A stretch of 64,000 nt of DNA from Gallionellales bacterium GWA2_54_124 (GCA_001801025.1 MGWO01000013.1:140476-204475); one strand, 5' to 3'. Counted from the stretch's first letter, positions 36,779 through 47,217 are shown. A program made the numbers and translations. The notes: generated by a model not told the origin, from the sequence alone.

Positions 36779-36855
36779 TGGTGGGTCGTCACGGACTTGA
36801 ACCGTGGACCAAAGGATTATGAGTCCTCTGCTCTAACCAACTGAGCTAACGACCC
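36779..36855 (-). tRNA. tRNA with CAU anticodon (Met elongator or Ile2)
   Basis: Cloverleaf on the minus strand: acceptor GGGTCGT with ACGACCC, D-arm TAGCTCAGTTGGTTAGAGCA, anticodon loop CTCATAA, T-arm CACGGTTCAAGTCCGTG, discriminator A and an encoded CCA. The anticodon CAU is used by elongator Met and, after lysidine modification, by tRNA-Ile2. The variable and T-arm region (TTTGGTC, GGTTCAAGTCC) is closer to Ile2, but I cannot settle this by eye. It lies 8 bases after rpoD. Confidence 0.93.
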
Positions 36856-36863
36856 GTAAACAA

Positions 36864-38831
36864 TTAACCTTCGCTATCTAAGAAACTCTTCAGCTTCTCG
36901 GAACGCGACGGGTGACGCAATTTACGCAAAGCCTTGGCTTCAATCTGACGAATGCGTTCACGCGTCACATCGAACTGCTTACCCACTTCTTCCAAGGTGT
37001 GATCGGTATTCATTTCGATACCGAAACGCATACGCAATACCTTAGCCTCACGCTGGGTCAGACTGTCGAGTATATCCGACGTCGCGCTGCGCAAACTTTC
37101 ATACACCGCAGCTTCGATCGGCACCGTGGTGTTCGAGTCCTCGATGAAATCGCCCAGATGCGAATCATCATCATCACCCACAGGCGTTTCCATCGAAATA
37201 GGTTCTTTGGCGATCTTCAAAATCTTGTGGATCTTGTCTTCCGTCATTTCCATTTTTTCGGCGAGCGTTGCGGCATCGGCTTCCTGCCCGGTTTCCTGCA
37301 GAATCTGACGCGAGATGCGGTTCATCTTGTTGATGGTTTCGATCATGTGCACCGGAATACGGATGGTGCGCGCCTGATCCGCGATGGAACGGGTGATCGC
37401 CTGACGAATCCACCAGGTCGCATAGGTCGAAAACTTGTAGCCGCGACGGTATTCGAACTTATCCACCGCCTTCATCAGACCGATGTTGCCTTCCTGAATC
37501 AGATCGAGGAATTGCAGACCCCGATTGGTATATTTCTTGGCAATCGAAATCACCAGACGCAAGTTAGCCTCGATCATGTCGCGCTTGGCACGGTGCGAAC
37601 GCGCCTCACCATTGGTCATGCGGCGGTTGATTTCTTTCAGATCAGTGATCGGCAATCCGACGCGCTTTTGCATATTGATGAGATTTTGCTGCTTCTCAAC
37701 AATCGCATGCTGATAGCGCACCAGCAATTCGCTGTAAGGCTTAGCCGCCTTAATTTCCTGTGCGAGCCAGTCCATATCCACTTCATGCCCGACAAAGCTC
37801 TTGATAAAATGCGGACGCGGCATCTTGCTCTTCGTCACACAGATATCCTGAATACCGCGCTCGTTGGTGCGAATTTCTTCAACCAGACCACGCATGGTGT
37901 TGCACAATGCATCCACCTGCTTGGCGGTAAAACGGAACGCCATCAGCTCTTCGGTAATGCCGGCCTGATGCACATTGTATTGCGCACTCAGATAACCGTA
38001 CTTCTCGTATGCCTTGCCCATTTTACTGAACAGATCAGCAATCACGGCAAAACGTGCCAGCGCATCCGCTTTTAACTGCGCCAAATCGGCAGCAGCAGCA
38101 GCGGCACTCGCGGCGGCCATCGCCTCTTCATCTTCTTCGTCTTCATCATCAGAATTCGACTCCTCCGAAGATTCTTCCTCTTCGGACTCATCCTGTTCCT
38201 GATCATCGCTGGCAGTCAAACCGGACTCGTCTTCCAGTTCGATATCCACGAAACCATCGATCAGTTCATTGACGCGAATCTCATCAATTTCAATTTTGGC
38301 CGCCAGCGACAGGATTTCCGCGATTGTCACAGGACAGGCAGAAATCGCCTGTATCATGTTGCGCTGACCTTCTTCAATACGCTTGGCGATTTCGATTTCT
38401 TTTTCACGCGTCAGCAGATCCACCGTCCCCATTTCGCGCATATACATGCGCACAGGATCTGTGGTTCGGCCAAATTCTGAATCGACCGTGGACAAAGCCG
38501 CTTCCGCCTCTTCAGCAGCATCTTCATCCGCCGCGGTCGGTGCAGAGTCAGTCATAATCAGCGCTTCAGCATCGGGCGCCACATCGCAGACACGAATCCC
38601 CATGTCGTTGATCATGCTCGCTACGCTCTCGATCTGTTCGACCTCGAGCATATCCGGCAAATGGTCGTTGATTTCGGCGTAGGTGAGATAACCGCGCTCT
38701 TTACCCAGTACGATCAGCGCCTTCAGACTGGTCCGTCGCGCATCGATGTCCTGCTGCAACTCGGCAAGCGGCAACGCAATCACGTCGTCCTTCTTGTCAG
38801 TTTTTTTCTTGGTCTTTTTAACCGTTACCAT
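36864..38831 (-). CDS. rpoD: Primary sigma factor RpoD (sigma-70)
   Basis: Housekeeping sigma factor of 655 residues. Region 1.1 at the N-terminus, region 1.2 ([17 protein letters not shown]), region 2 with [20 protein letters not shown] and [15 protein letters not shown], region 3 ([14 protein letters not shown]) and region 4 ([20 protein letters not shown]) are all intact. The non-conserved region has a very acidic Ser/Glu/Asp run at about 203-243 followed by an Ala run. It closes the rpsU-yqeY-dnaG-rpoD cluster and is followed by a tRNA and a terminator. Confidence 0.97.
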   Translation of the reverse strand: MVTVKKTKKKTDKKDDVIALPLAELQQDIDARRTSLKALIVLGKERGYLTYAEINDHLPDMLEVEQIESVASMINDMGIRVCDVAPDAEALIMTDSAPTAADEDAAEEAEAALSTVDSEFGRTTDPVRMYMREMGTVDLLTREKEIEIAKRIEEGQRNMIQAISACPVTIAEILSLAAKIEIDEIRVNELIDGFVDIELEDESGLTASDDQEQDESEEEESSEESNSDDEDEEDEEAMAAASAAAAAADLAQLKADALARFAVIADLFSKMGKAYEKYGYLSAQYNVHQAGITEELMAFRFTAKQVDALCNTMRGLVEEIRTNERGIQDICVTKSKMPRPHFIKSFVGHEVDMDWLAQEIKAAKPYSELLVRYQHAIVEKQQNLINMQKRVGLPITDLKEINRRMTNGEARSHRAKRDMIEANLRLVISIAKKYTNRGLQFLDLIQEGNIGLMKAVDKFEYRRGYKFSTYATWWIRQAITRSIADQARTIRIPVHMIETINKMNRISRQILQETGQEADAATLAEKMEMTEDKIHKILKIAKEPISMETPVGDDDDSHLGDFIEDSNTTVPIEAAVYESLRSATSDILDSLTQREAKVLRMRFGIEMNTDHTLEEVGKQFDVTRERIRQIEAKALRKLRHPSRSEKLKSFLDSEG

Positions 38832-38926
38832 AATCTTGTTTCCAATTGCGTGAGACCTACGTTAGGACCGCAGAAAAGCGCGCCATTATACCCGAAAAGC
38901 CCGGACACTTACACCCTTCACGAACA

Positions 38927-40678
38927 TCAACTCTTTGGCTCGCTTACCGCACCCGAATTACCGCGCTGCAACAGTCGCAAATACTGCTCACGCTCGTCAA
39001 CGCTTAATCCGGACACCCCCCCTTGCGACAACCGACTTTGCAACGCCTGAAACTGATCGCGGCGCTGCCCCTCTTCCAGCTTGCTGAGCAAACCCGAAAA
39101 CTCAGCGGCAACATCGAAGGAATCCCCCCATGCCAGCATTTCCGCTTCCGCCTGAGCCAGCGCTCTGGCATAGCTGGTTCCCTCAAACATCTGCATCAGC
39201 GCAGGACTGCTGATTTGATAATCCGCCTCGCGCAACGCCAACAGCACGGCCACAATTGCCTCGGCATCCGCTCCCTCACCATGCCATTCGTCCGGCATAT
39301 CCACAGCCAAGCCGGGTTGTGCGATCAAGCATTGCAACATCAGACGCTGCACGGGAAATGGGGTGCGTGCCGCTTTTTTCAAGGAGGGGCGCGGTGCATG
39401 CGCAATCGGCTTGATTTCATACAGCACCTCGAGCTCAGCCTGACTGACCCCCGATAACACCGCCACCTCCTTACGAAGCAGCAACGACGTGACAGGAGAT
39501 ACAATTACCGACAGCAACGGCTTTGCGCGATGCAGCAATTGATTACGCCCCTCCTGAGTATGCAAATCCAGCTCCGACGTCAGCTCGCGCAACAAATAGC
39601 CTGACAGAGGCATCGCCTCAGAAATTCGCTGCTCAAACTCAGCCTGCCCGAACTCACGGATAAAACTATCAGGATCATGCTCGGCGGGCAAAAACAGGAA
39701 ACTCAGCAGTTTGCCATCCTGCAAATGGGGCAGCGCATTTTCCAGCGCGCGCCATGCCGCCTTGCGCCCCGCCTTGTCGCCGTCAAAACAAAATACAATC
39801 TGATCCGCCAGTCGCAACAACTTCTGAATATGGTACGGCGTCGTCGCCGTACCCAGCGTCGCCACCGCGTAATCGACGCCGTGCTGCGCCAGCGCCACCA
39901 CATCCATATACCCTTCGACGACCAGCACGCGCCCGTGAGCGCGTATGGCCTTTTGTGCCTGATACAAGCCGTACAGCTCGCGCCCCTTCTCAAACAAAGG
40001 CGTTTCAGGTGAATTCAGATACTTAGGTTCGCCCTTATCCAGCACGCGCCCGCCAAATCCGATCACCTGAGAACGCACATTGATAATCGGGAACATAACG
40101 CGGTCGCGAAACCGGTCGTAGCGCTTATCGCCCTCACCCGTAATCACAAGCCCGGTTTCAACCAGAGTCGCGCTCTGGTAATCGGCAAAGGCTGCGGCCA
40201 GATTTTGCCAGCCGTCCGGCGCAAAACCGATGCCGAATCTTGCCGCGATCTCTCCGCTCAAGCCGCGACTTTTCAGATAATCGATCGCTCGCGTGGATAA
40301 CTTGAGCTGCTCCCGGTAGTAACGGGTAGCAACCTGCATCACCTCATATAAATCGGGCGCGACCTTTTTAAAGGGCTCCGCCTGTTGCTCGTACGGCACT
40401 TGCATCCCGACACTCTGCGCCAGATCTTCGATCGCTTCGACAAAACCCAACCCCAGATGCTCCATGACGAAACCCACCGCCGTGCCATGCACGCCGCAGC
40501 CGAAACAGTGATAAAACTGTTTGGACTGACTGACCGTAAAGGAGGGAGATTTTTCGTTATGAAACGGACAGCAGGCGACATAATTGCCACCGGATTTTTT
40601 AAGCGGCACATAGCGCTCGATGACATCGACGATATCCAGACGATTGAGCAGGTCCTGAATGAAACTTTTTGGAATCAT
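38927..40678 (-). CDS. dnaG: DNA primase
   Basis: Synthesises RNA primers at the replication fork. The 583-residue protein has the N-terminal zinc-binding domain (YVACCPFHNEKSPSF with a later FHCFGCG-like FYHCFGCGVHG), the TOPRIM catalytic core (VVEGYMDVVALAQHG, FCFDGDKAGRKAAWRALE) and a C-terminal DnaB-interacting domain. It lies between yqeY and rpoD in the macromolecular synthesis cluster; 95 bases separate it from rpoD. Confidence 0.96.
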   Translation of the reverse strand: MIPKSFIQDLLNRLDIVDVIERYVPLKKSGGNYVACCPFHNEKSPSFTVSQSKQFYHCFGCGVHGTAVGFVMEHLGLGFVEAIEDLAQSVGMQVPYEQQAEPFKKVAPDLYEVMQVATRYYREQLKLSTRAIDYLKSRGLSGEIAARFGIGFAPDGWQNLAAAFADYQSATLVETGLVITGEGDKRYDRFRDRVMFPIINVRSQVIGFGGRVLDKGEPKYLNSPETPLFEKGRELYGLYQAQKAIRAHGRVLVVEGYMDVVALAQHGVDYAVATLGTATTPYHIQKLLRLADQIVFCFDGDKAGRKAAWRALENALPHLQDGKLLSFLFLPAEHDPDSFIREFGQAEFEQRISEAMPLSGYLLRELTSELDLHTQEGRNQLLHRAKPLLSVIVSPVTSLLLRKEVAVLSGVSQAELEVLYEIKPIAHAPRPSLKKAARTPFPVQRLMLQCLIAQPGLAVDMPDEWHGEGADAEAIVAVLLALREADYQISSPALMQMFEGTSYARALAQAEAEMLAWGDSFDVAAEFSGLLSKLEEGQRRDQFQALQSRLSQGGVSGLSVDEREQYLRLLQRGNSGAVSEPKS

Positions 40679-40749
40679 GCCGGAACGCCCTTTTCATCAT
40701 GACAAAAAGCGCCCTGAAGACGCTCATTGAAAAACCTGCAACGTTCAAA

Positions 40750-41196
40750 CTACTGCGAGAGCTGAGCCTTAATCAGAGCAGACACCCGACCCATATCAGC
40801 GATACCCGCCAATTTAGATTTGAGCACACCCATGACTTTCCCCATATCCTGCGGACCCGCAGCACCGACAGCCGAAATCGCTTCAACAACCGCGGCCAGC
40901 ACCTCTGCTTCGCTCAGCTGTTGCGGCATATAAGCTGCCAGCACGCCCATTTCGACTTTCTCGATATCGGCCAGATCCTGACGAGATGCCGCCTCGTACT
41001 GACTAATGGAATCACGGCGCTGCTTGTTCATCTTTTCGATGATCGCAACGATATCTCCATCTGCCAGTTCAATGCGCTCATCCACTTCACGCTGCTTAAT
41101 CGCGGCGAGCAATAGACGAATAGCCGAGAGGCGTGCCGTATCTTTGGCACGCATCGCGACTTTCATGTCATCGGTAATTTTCTGCTTTAAATTCAT
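40750..41196 (-). CDS. yqeY: GatB/YqeY domain protein
   Basis: A 148-residue helical protein starting MNLKQKITDDMKVAMRAKD, with LSAIRLLLAAIKQREVD and the tail domain also found in GatB (AAVEAISAVGAAGPQDMGKVM). The family may bind tRNA but has no proven activity. The ATG at 41196 is preferred to an in-frame GTG two codons upstream. It lies between rpsU and dnaG, a regular place for it in this cluster. Confidence 0.9.
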   Translation of the reverse strand: MNLKQKITDDMKVAMRAKDTARLSAIRLLLAAIKQREVDERIELADGDIVAIIEKMNKQRRDSISQYEAASRQDLADIEKVEMGVLAAYMPQQLSEAEVLAAVVEAISAVGAAGPQDMGKVMGVLKSKLAGIADMGRVSALIKAQLSQ

Positions 41197-41217
41197 TACC
41201 ACGCGAACGGGTAAGAC

Positions 41218-41430
41218 TTAGTACAGCTTAGGCGGCAGCGTCTGGCTGCGCAGACGCTTGTAATGACGCTTAACCGCTGCTGCGAGCTTGCGCTTGCGTT
41301 CAGCTGTTGGCTTCTCGTAAAATTCACGTGCACGCAAATCGGTCAACAGACCAGTTTTTTCTACAGAACGCTTGAAACGACGCATTGCGACTTCAAACGG
41401 CTCATTCTCTTTAACACGTACGGTTGTCAT
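41218..41430 (-). CDS. rpsU: Ribosomal protein S21
   Basis: Small-subunit protein of 70 residues, [20 protein letters not shown] onward, rich in Lys and Arg, ending [12 protein letters not shown]21 acts at the decoding platform during initiation. It is the first gene of the cluster and has a clear promoter at 41467-41495. Confidence 0.96.
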   Translation of the reverse strand: MTTVRVKENEPFEVAMRRFKRSVEKTGLLTDLRAREFYEKPTAERKRKLAAAVKRHYKRLRSQTLPPKLY

Positions 41431-41466
41431 CTACGAACTACCTTCTACCAAAAAATTGAGGGCGCG

Positions 41467-41495
41467 ATTCTAGCAAAACCATCCTCGCATAACAA
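41467..41495 (-). promoter_or_regulatory. Sigma-70 promoter of the rpsU-yqeY-dnaG-rpoD cluster
   Basis: On the minus strand TTGTTA (41490-41495), a 17-base spacer and TAGAAT (41467-41472), about 37 bases before the rpsU start codon. Confidence 0.65.
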
Positions 41496-41536
41496 CCCAT
41501 ATTTCACTATAAGCACAAATAAAGCAGATTTAAAAC

Positions 41537-42745
41537 TTATTGCACTGTGATTCGTGCAAATTTTCGCTTACCCACCTGCGCGACAACGACCCGGCCAGCC
41601 GCTACCGTATCGCCTTTATCGTTCACGCGCTCGCCGTCCAGCTTGACCGCGCCTTGCGCAATCATGCGCATTGCCTCCGAAGTACCGTCTACCAGTCCGG
41701 CCTGACGCAACAACAACGGCACCGGAATCACGCCATCGGGTGCCGCAACGATAATTTCCGGCATGTCGTCAGGCAACACCCCCTTACGAAAACGTGCATC
41801 AAACTCTGCCAGCGCAGCTTCAGCATCCCGCTGAGTGTGAAATCTCGCAACGATTTCCTGCGCCAGCAACACCTTGATGTCACGCGGATTGCGCCCGCCT
41901 TCCACTGCGACACGCCAGCTTGCAATTTCGCTCAGACTGCGGAACGACAGCAACTCAAGGTAACGCCACATCAGCACATCAGAAATCGACATCAGCTTAC
42001 CGAACATATCCTGAGGCGCATCAGTAATTCCGATGTAATTGCCGAGCGATTTGGACATTTTGTTCACGCCATCTAAACCTTCGAGCAGCGGCATGGTCAA
42101 TATGCACTGGGCCGACTGCCCGTAATGACGCTGCATTTCGCGCCCCATCAGCAGGTTAAACTTCTGGTCGGTACCGCCCAACTCCAGATCCGCCTTCAAC
42201 GCGACCGAATCGTAACCTTGCACCAGAGGATAAATGAACTCATGTATCGCAATCGGCTGCCCCCCCTTGTAGCGCTTGGCAAAGTCATCGCGCTCGAGCA
42301 TTTGCGCAACCGTATGGGTCGCCGCCAGCCGAATCAGGTCCACCGCACTGAATTTGTCCATCCAGGTCGAATTAAAAACGATTTCCGTCTTTTCAGGATC
42401 GAGCACTTTAAACACCTGATCACGGTACGACTGCGCATTTTCCAGCACCTGTTCGCGTGACAGCGGCGGACGGGTAGCATTTTTACCCGTCGGATCACCA
42501 ATCATTCCCGTGAAGTCACCGATCAAAAACAACGCGTGATGCCCCAAATCCTGCAACTGACGCATCTTGTTCAGCAATACGGTATGCCCCAGATGAAGAT
42601 CCGGTGCTGTCGGGTCGAAACCCGCCTTAATGCGCAACGGACGACCCAATGCGAGCTTTTGCTTAAGTTCAGCTTCGATCAGCAATTCATCTGCGCCGCG
42701 TTTTATTACATCCAATGCCTGTGTCATGTCATTCATATTTTTCAT
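41537..42745 (-). CDS. tyrS: Tyrosyl-tRNA synthetase
   Basis: Charges tRNA-Tyr. The 402-residue protein has the class I HIGH-type motif HLGHT, the Rossmann core, the KMSKS motif in [12 protein letters not shown] and a C-terminal S4 RNA-binding domain ([16 protein letters not shown]). Three ATG codons compete as start (42745, 42736, 42727), and none has a strong ribosome site; an open stretch further upstream lacks family similarity. It is divergent from the M23 peptidase gene. Confidence 0.93.
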   Translation of the reverse strand: MKNMNDMTQALDVIKRGADELLIEAELKQKLALGRPLRIKAGFDPTAPDLHLGHTVLLNKMRQLQDLGHHALFLIGDFTGMIGDPTGKNATRPPLSREQVLENAQSYRDQVFKVLDPEKTEIVFNSTWMDKFSAVDLIRLAATHTVAQMLERDDFAKRYKGGQPIAIHEFIYPLVQGYDSVALKADLELGGTDQKFNLLMGREMQRHYGQSAQCILTMPLLEGLDGVNKMSKSLGNYIGITDAPQDMFGKLMSISDVLMWRYLELLSFRSLSEIASWRVAVEGGRNPRDIKVLLAQEIVARFHTQRDAEAALAEFDARFRKGVLPDDMPEIIVAAPDGVIPVPLLLRQAGLVDGTSEAMRMIAQGAVKLDGERVNDKGDTVAAGRVVVAQVGKRKFARITVQ

Positions 42746-42922
42746 TTTAAATTCAGTAAAATCGCCAGCGCACGCCCTACTTTCCCGCCAGGCTGTAACT
42801 ATCTGTTCATTTTCACACAAAACATCAGTTAAACCTTTAAGGAATAGCCTGTTTCTGTTAAAGTTCGCTTTAACCAGGTAATGCTGCCATCATAAAACGG
42901 CAATCCGCTCACGGAGACGCGA

Positions 42923-44221
42923 ATGTTAACGCAAAACATGCTCAACCAAGAACGCAAAAAGAAATTGCGCTGGTTTATCACCGTATCAACCATGCCACTG
43001 CTGGGCGTAGTCACCGCCTTTGGACTGGTGCCAACCAGCAATCTTGGCTTGAATAATGACAAAGTAGCCATAGAACAACTTGCTCTGCCCGCAGCAGCCC
43101 CAACCGAGAGCACGCCCGCCACCTTCTGGCACACCGAACGGCTGCAGCGCGGCGATACGGTTGCAGAACTGATGCAACGGCTGAACATTAAGGATCCGGC
43201 TGCCAGTAACTATTTGCGCAACAGCGCTGATGCAAAAGCATTCCGGAAATTAGCCGTTGGCAGCGAAGTACAAGCGGAAACAGATACGACAGGTGCACTT
43301 GTATCATTAAGCTATTTAGGCGAACAAGGTGCGAAAACCGTCATCCAAAGGCAAGGCGACTCTTTCAGCTCGAAGACGGTTGCCGCGCAACTCGAAAAAC
43401 GTCTATTTGTCCGCACAGGAGAAATCAAGACCAGCTTATACGCCGCCACCGATGCCGCCGGCATGCCCGAATCAGCTGCCAACCAGCTGACTGAAATTTT
43501 CAGCGGCGATGTAGACTTCCATCACGATTTGAAACGCGGCGATCGATTCACCGCCGTCTATGAAATGACCTACAGCAACGGCGCACTGGTGAAAGCAGGC
43601 CAGATTCAGGCTGCAGAATTCATTAATCAGGGCAATGTCTATCGCGCCGTACGCTTTCAAAGCGATGCAAGCCACAGCGATTACTATACCCCCGAAGGCC
43701 GCAGCCTGAAGAAGGCTTTTTTGCGCTCTCCGATTGCTTTTTCACGCGTGAGCTCGGGTTTTACCATGGCACGTTTTCATCCTGTCCTTAACAAATGGCG
43801 CGCGCACAAGGGCGTAGATTTTGCAGCCCCCATCGGCACGCCGGTGAAAGCCACCTCGGATGGTATCGTCTCTTTTGTAGGCCAGCAGAACGGCTATGGT
43901 AACGTCGTCATTCTAAAGCATCAGAGCCAGTACTCAACCGTTTATGGCCACCTCTCTCGCTATGCCAAGGGCCTGCGTAACGGCGCCCGCATCAGACAGG
44001 GCGATGTAATTGCCTATGTCGGCATGACCGGCATGACCAGCGGCCCTCACCTGCACTATGAATTCAGGATCAACGACCAGCAGCGCGACCCGCTGCGCGT
44101 CGCACTGCCCAACGCACTGCCGATCACAGGCGCCAACCGGACCGCCTTCAAGGCAATGGCAGATAAATTTGTCGCAAGTCTGGTTCAGTTGCGCAACACC
44201 AATCTCGCCAAGCTGGATTAA
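42923..44221 (+). CDS. M23 family murein endopeptidase, membrane-anchored
   Basis: Predicted peptidoglycan hydrolase of 432 residues. It has an N-terminal membrane anchor (about 17-37), a LysM/OapA-like region (RLQRGDTVAELMQRLNI), a middle domain seen in Csd3/MepM-type proteins, and a C-terminal peptidase M23 domain with zinc motifs HKGVDFAAP and PHLHYEFRI, both intact. It should cut cross-links in the periplasm. anmK begins at its stop codon, linking wall cleavage and wall recycling in one transcript. Confidence 0.9.
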   Translation: MLTQNMLNQERKKKLRWFITVSTMPLLGVVTAFGLVPTSNLGLNNDKVAIEQLALPAAAPTESTPATFWHTERLQRGDTVAELMQRLNIKDPAASNYLRNSADAKAFRKLAVGSEVQAETDTTGALVSLSYLGEQGAKTVIQRQGDSFSSKTVAAQLEKRLFVRTGEIKTSLYAATDAAGMPESAANQLTEIFSGDVDFHHDLKRGDRFTAVYEMTYSNGALVKAGQIQAAEFINQGNVYRAVRFQSDASHSDYYTPEGRSLKKAFLRSPIAFSRVSSGFTMARFHPVLNKWRAHKGVDFAAPIGTPVKATSDGIVSFVGQQNGYGNVVILKHQSQYSTVYGHLSRYAKGLRNGARIRQGDVIAYVGMTGMTSGPHLHYEFRINDQQRDPLRVALPNALPITGANRTAFKAMADKFVASLVQLRNTNLAKLD

Positions 44222-45334
44222 TTGGACGCACAGCACTTGAGTCAGCCCGAACTTTATATCGGGCTGATGTCGGGAACCAGTCTGGACGGCATCGATGCCG
44301 TGCTGGTTGATTTCACCCCCACCGCTCCGACGCTGTTGGGAAAATTTTTCCTCCCGTTCGATAACGCGCTAAGACAAGCCGTACTGGCTTTACACCTTCC
44401 AACGTATAATGAGCTACACCAGACACAACTGATTGCAAATCAACTGGCGACGCTGTATGCCCAAGCCGTCAACGCACTGCTGGCGCTTACCTGCCACACC
44501 CCTCAGCAAATTCGGGCCATAGGCTGCCACGGACAAACCATCCGGCATTGCCCGGAACACGGCTATACGTTGCAAATCGGCAATGCTGCGCTACTGGCTG
44601 AATTGACCGGCATCTCGGTCGTCAGCGACTTTCGCAGCCGCGACATTGCGGCAGGCGGTCAGGGCGCCCCTTTAGTGCCGGCTTTCCACGACAAACTGCT
44701 GCGCGCACCCGGCGTACATCGCGTTATCGTCAATATCGGCGGTATCAGCAACCTGACACGTCTCGCACCCGGCATTGCCACATCAGGCTTCGACTGCGGC
44801 CCCGGCAATCTGCTGATGGACGCATGGTGTATGCAGCACATCAATAAACCCTACGATGCGAACGGCGCATGGGCCGCAACCGGACGAGTATTACCCGCGC
44901 TGCTGCAATTGATGCTGGCAGAACCGTTCTTTGCTCTCTCACCGCCCAAGAGCAGCGGACGCGACCTGTTTAATAGGGAATGGCTGCAAAACAAACTTAA
45001 CGGAAATGAATCACCTGAAGACGTACAGTCCACGCTACTGGAACTCACCTGCCGCACCATCGCAGAGGCTATTCAAACGCAATGCGAGGGCGCTCAGGCC
45101 GTTTACCTGTGCGGCGGAGGGGCGCACAACCTGACGCTGCTGAACCGTCTTGCAACGCTGCTTTCCGGCAGCATTGTGCAGACCACCAACGAGCTCGGTG
45201 TAGACAGTGACTATCTGGAAGCCATCGCCTTTGCCTGGCTGGCACAGCAAAATTTACACGGACTGCCTGCAAACCTGCCACAGGTGACAGGCGCTCGCCA
45301 TTCCTGCATCTTAGGCATGATCTATCCGGCATGA
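44222..45334 (+). CDS. anmK: Anhydro-N-acetylmuramic acid kinase
   Basis: Phosphorylates and opens 1,6-anhydro-MurNAc from cell-wall turnover, giving MurNAc-6-phosphate. The 370-residue protein has the family start YIGLMSGTSLDGIDAVLVDF, GCHGQTIRH, and RVIVNIGGISNLT. No ATG stands before the conserved block: the start is TTG, either at 44222 directly after the M23 stop or at 44237. Translation is probably coupled to the gene upstream. AmpD at 30.6 kb serves the same recycling pathway. Confidence 0.93.
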   Translation: MDAQHLSQPELYIGLMSGTSLDGIDAVLVDFTPTAPTLLGKFFLPFDNALRQAVLALHLPTYNELHQTQLIANQLATLYAQAVNALLALTCHTPQQIRAIGCHGQTIRHCPEHGYTLQIGNAALLAELTGISVVSDFRSRDIAAGGQGAPLVPAFHDKLLRAPGVHRVIVNIGGISNLTRLAPGIATSGFDCGPGNLLMDAWCMQHINKPYDANGAWAATGRVLPALLQLMLAEPFFALSPPKSSGRDLFNREWLQNKLNGNESPEDVQSTLLELTCRTIAEAIQTQCEGAQAVYLCGGGAHNLTLLNRLATLLSGSIVQTTNELGVDSDYLEAIAFAWLAQQNLHGLPANLPQVTGARHSCILGMIYPA

Positions 45335-45389
45335 CACCGCCAAACTAAAAGTACGCACCAGCTAATGACTAATTTGACAGAGACACCTC

Positions 45390-45596
45390 ATGACTGAAGA
45401 ACGCTTCGTAAACATCGAAACAAAAATATCTTATCAGGAAGACCTGGTAGAGGAACTCAATAAAATTGTCTATCAGCAGCAACAAAAACTCAGCCAGCTA
45501 GAAGCAATTTGCGCCTCTCTGACAGGGCACATACAATCGCTGAATGAAGCTGGCAATATCAATAAAACCGCCAACGAAAGACCACCACATTATTAA
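45390..45596 (+). CDS. slyX: SlyX family protein
   Basis: A 68-residue coiled-coil protein: NIETKISYQEDLVEELNKIVYQQQQKLSQLE is an amphipathic heptad helix spread over residues 8-38, and the tail ends ERPPHY, as in SlyX. The function of the family is not known. It follows anmK by 55 bases and faces erpA. Confidence 0.88.
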   Translation: MTEERFVNIETKISYQEDLVEELNKIVYQQQQKLSQLEAICASLTGHIQSLNEAGNINKTANERPPHY

Positions 45597-45671
45597 ACTG
45601 ATCTTGCAATGGAAATCGGCCCCGCTGCAAAAATAGCCGCGATTGCCACCGAAGTGAAAATACTGACATTA

Positions 45672-45706
45672 AATATCCGTCAGAATGAGACTACCTGACG
45701 GATATT
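45672..45706. terminator. Hairpin between convergent slyX and erpA
   Basis: AATATCCGTCAG (45672-45683) pairs perfectly with CTGACGGATATT (45695-45706) around an 11-base loop. It could end either transcript. The minus side continues TAATGT and the plus side lacks a T-run, so efficiency is uncertain. Confidence 0.6.
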
Positions 45707-45718
45707 GACAACGCTGAC

Positions 45719-46078
45719 CTATACCGAGAATGACGAACCGCAACCGCAGGTAGTCGTCGCATTCGGGTTCTTAATGACGAACTGAGACCCTTCCAACCCT
45801 TCCGTATAATCGATTTCTGCACCGACCAGATACTGGTAACTCATCGGATCGATCAACAGTTGCACCCCGTCCTTATCAAGAACCGTGTCATCTTCATTAA
45901 TGATTTCATCGAACGTAAAGCCATACTGAAATCCTGAGCATCCGCCACCGCTGACAAATACGCGAAGTTTGAGTTCGCTATTTCCTTCTTCTTCGATCAG
46001 TTGTTTGACCTTGGCAGCGGCATTGTCTGTGAACACCAGCAAATCTTGTGACTCGGTTACAGCAGTTGTTGCATCCAT
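45719..46078 (-). CDS. erpA: Iron-sulfur cluster insertion protein ErpA
   Basis: A-type carrier of 119 residues that delivers Fe-S clusters to apo-proteins, including isoprenoid enzymes. The three conserved cysteines are in [13 protein letters not shown] and [11 protein letters not shown]. It begins [20 protein letters not shown] and has normal length. It follows the bactofilin gene by 18 bases. Confidence 0.94.
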   Translation of the reverse strand: MDATTAVTESQDLLVFTDNAAAKVKQLIEEEGNSELKLRVFVSGGGCSGFQYGFTFDEIINEDDTVLDKDGVQLLIDPMSYQYLVGAEIDYTEGLEGSQFVIKNPNATTTCGCGSSFSV

Positions 46079-46096
46079 GATTTTTCCTTACATTAA

Positions 46097-46501
46097 TTAA
46101 GCATTACTCGATTTAAATGTGACCACACTTTCCTGATCGGCGGCATTGGTATGCACCAAATGCCCTTGAAGCATCGCACCAATCTGAATTTCCAGCGTTT
46201 TGTAATGAACGTCGCCAGAAACACGCGCTTTGGCATGAAGCTCCAGATATTCAGTAGCGGTGACATTCCCGCAAATCGCCCCGTTAACCACAAGGTGAGT
46301 TACGCTTACCGCGCCATTCACGCTCCCCAGCTCGCTTAAAATCAAGGTCGAGGGCTTGCCCGGCATGGCGATCACATCACCGTTTATCTGACCGTCGATC
46401 CGCATACCGCCGCTGAACGTGACGTTGCCATCTATAACTGTGCCTAACCCGATAAGGGTGTCAATCCGGCTTTGTGGCCTACTGTGCTTCTTGTTGAACA
46501 A
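46097..46501 (-). CDS. Bactofilin family cytoskeletal protein
   Basis: A 134-residue polymer-forming protein. The bactofilin beta-helix is seen as repeated short strands with Gly and Val: DTLIGLGTVIDGNVTFSGG, MRIDGQINGDVIA, VNGAICGNVTATEYLEL, ARVSGDVHYKTLEI. Flanking ends are short and polar. Bactofilins self-assemble at the membrane and affect shape and wall synthesis. It sits between a coiled-coil membrane protein and erpA. Confidence 0.9.
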   Translation of the reverse strand: MFNKKHSRPQSRIDTLIGLGTVIDGNVTFSGGMRIDGQINGDVIAMPGKPSTLILSELGSVNGAVSVTHLVVNGAICGNVTATEYLELHAKARVSGDVHYKTLEIQIGAMLQGHLVHTNAADQESVVTFKSSNA

Positions 46502-46515
46502 ACGCGTCTCCCTGA

Positions 46516-47217
46516 CTACAAAAGATTAACACTCTGTCTGATTTTGGGTTCGCGCATTCCCTGTTCAAACAGTCTAACCTGCACACTCTTCAATTGCACA
46601 TCCGCGGGAAGCCGCAGAGTTTGCTCCAAGCGCTGATAATACTTGAATTTCAGTGAAAACTGCGCAAGTCCTGATTCTGCAGAGGGGAATAGCTGCGTTG
46701 CTTCGCGCCCGTTTTGCACGCTAGTCCCAACAAGCTGATAGCCTCCGGAGAACTCTTTGCCGCGCTGACCGCTCTGCACCAGCAACATCCTCACACGATA
46801 TTCTCCGGGAATTTTATCGCGTTCCAGCGTGAATCTATGAATGGCGAACTCACCTTCTTTACCGCTGGCAGCGGTCAAATTCTGGAAAAAATTTAAATCA
46901 TCCTGTAAACGTGCATTCTCTGCAGTGAGGCCCTGCAACTGACGCGCTGTCTCCCCGCTACGCCCCTGCTCTACCTGTAGTTGCTGCTGAAATTGTGCAA
47001 GCTGACTGCTAAGCTGGTTATTCTCCTGAGTGACTTTGGCCAACTTCTCCTGCAATCCTGTCAATGCACGCTCGGACTCACCACTGCGAAAACCGGCCAA
47101 CTCCAGCCCGCTGATATAAGCGAACCATACCAGTCCGGCCGCTGCCAGCACAAAGGGCAACACCATACTCCAGCGATAATACCAGGCAATATGCGGACGA
47201 ACCGACAGCGGCCTCAT
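46516..47217 (-). CDS. Membrane protein with periplasmic coiled coil (DUF6776-like)
   Basis: A 233-residue protein with one membrane helix at about 18-37, then a heptad coiled coil (about 45-115: LTGLQEKLAKVTQENNQLSS and onward), then a beta-rich C-terminal domain (about 120-230). It resembles a family of betaproteobacterial proteins encoded with bactofilin, erpA and argC. Function unknown. Being 14 bases before the bactofilin gene it may anchor or guide the polymer, which is inference from order. Confidence 0.75.
   Translation of the reverse strand: MRPLSVRPHIAWYYRWSMVLPFVLAAAGLVWFAYISGLELAGFRSGESERALTGLQEKLAKVTQENNQLSSQLAQFQQQLQVEQGRSGETARQLQGLTAENARLQDDLNFFQNLTAASGKEGEFAIHRFTLERDKIPGEYRVRMLLVQSGQRGKEFSGGYQLVGTSVQNGREATQLFPSAESGLAQFSLKFKYYQRLEQTLRLPADVQLKSVQVRLFEQGMREPKIRQSVNLL

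Noticed and set aside
45360..45380. Another heptamer run (CTAATGACTAAT) before slyX
   Set aside because: Fewer than two units; chance is likely.
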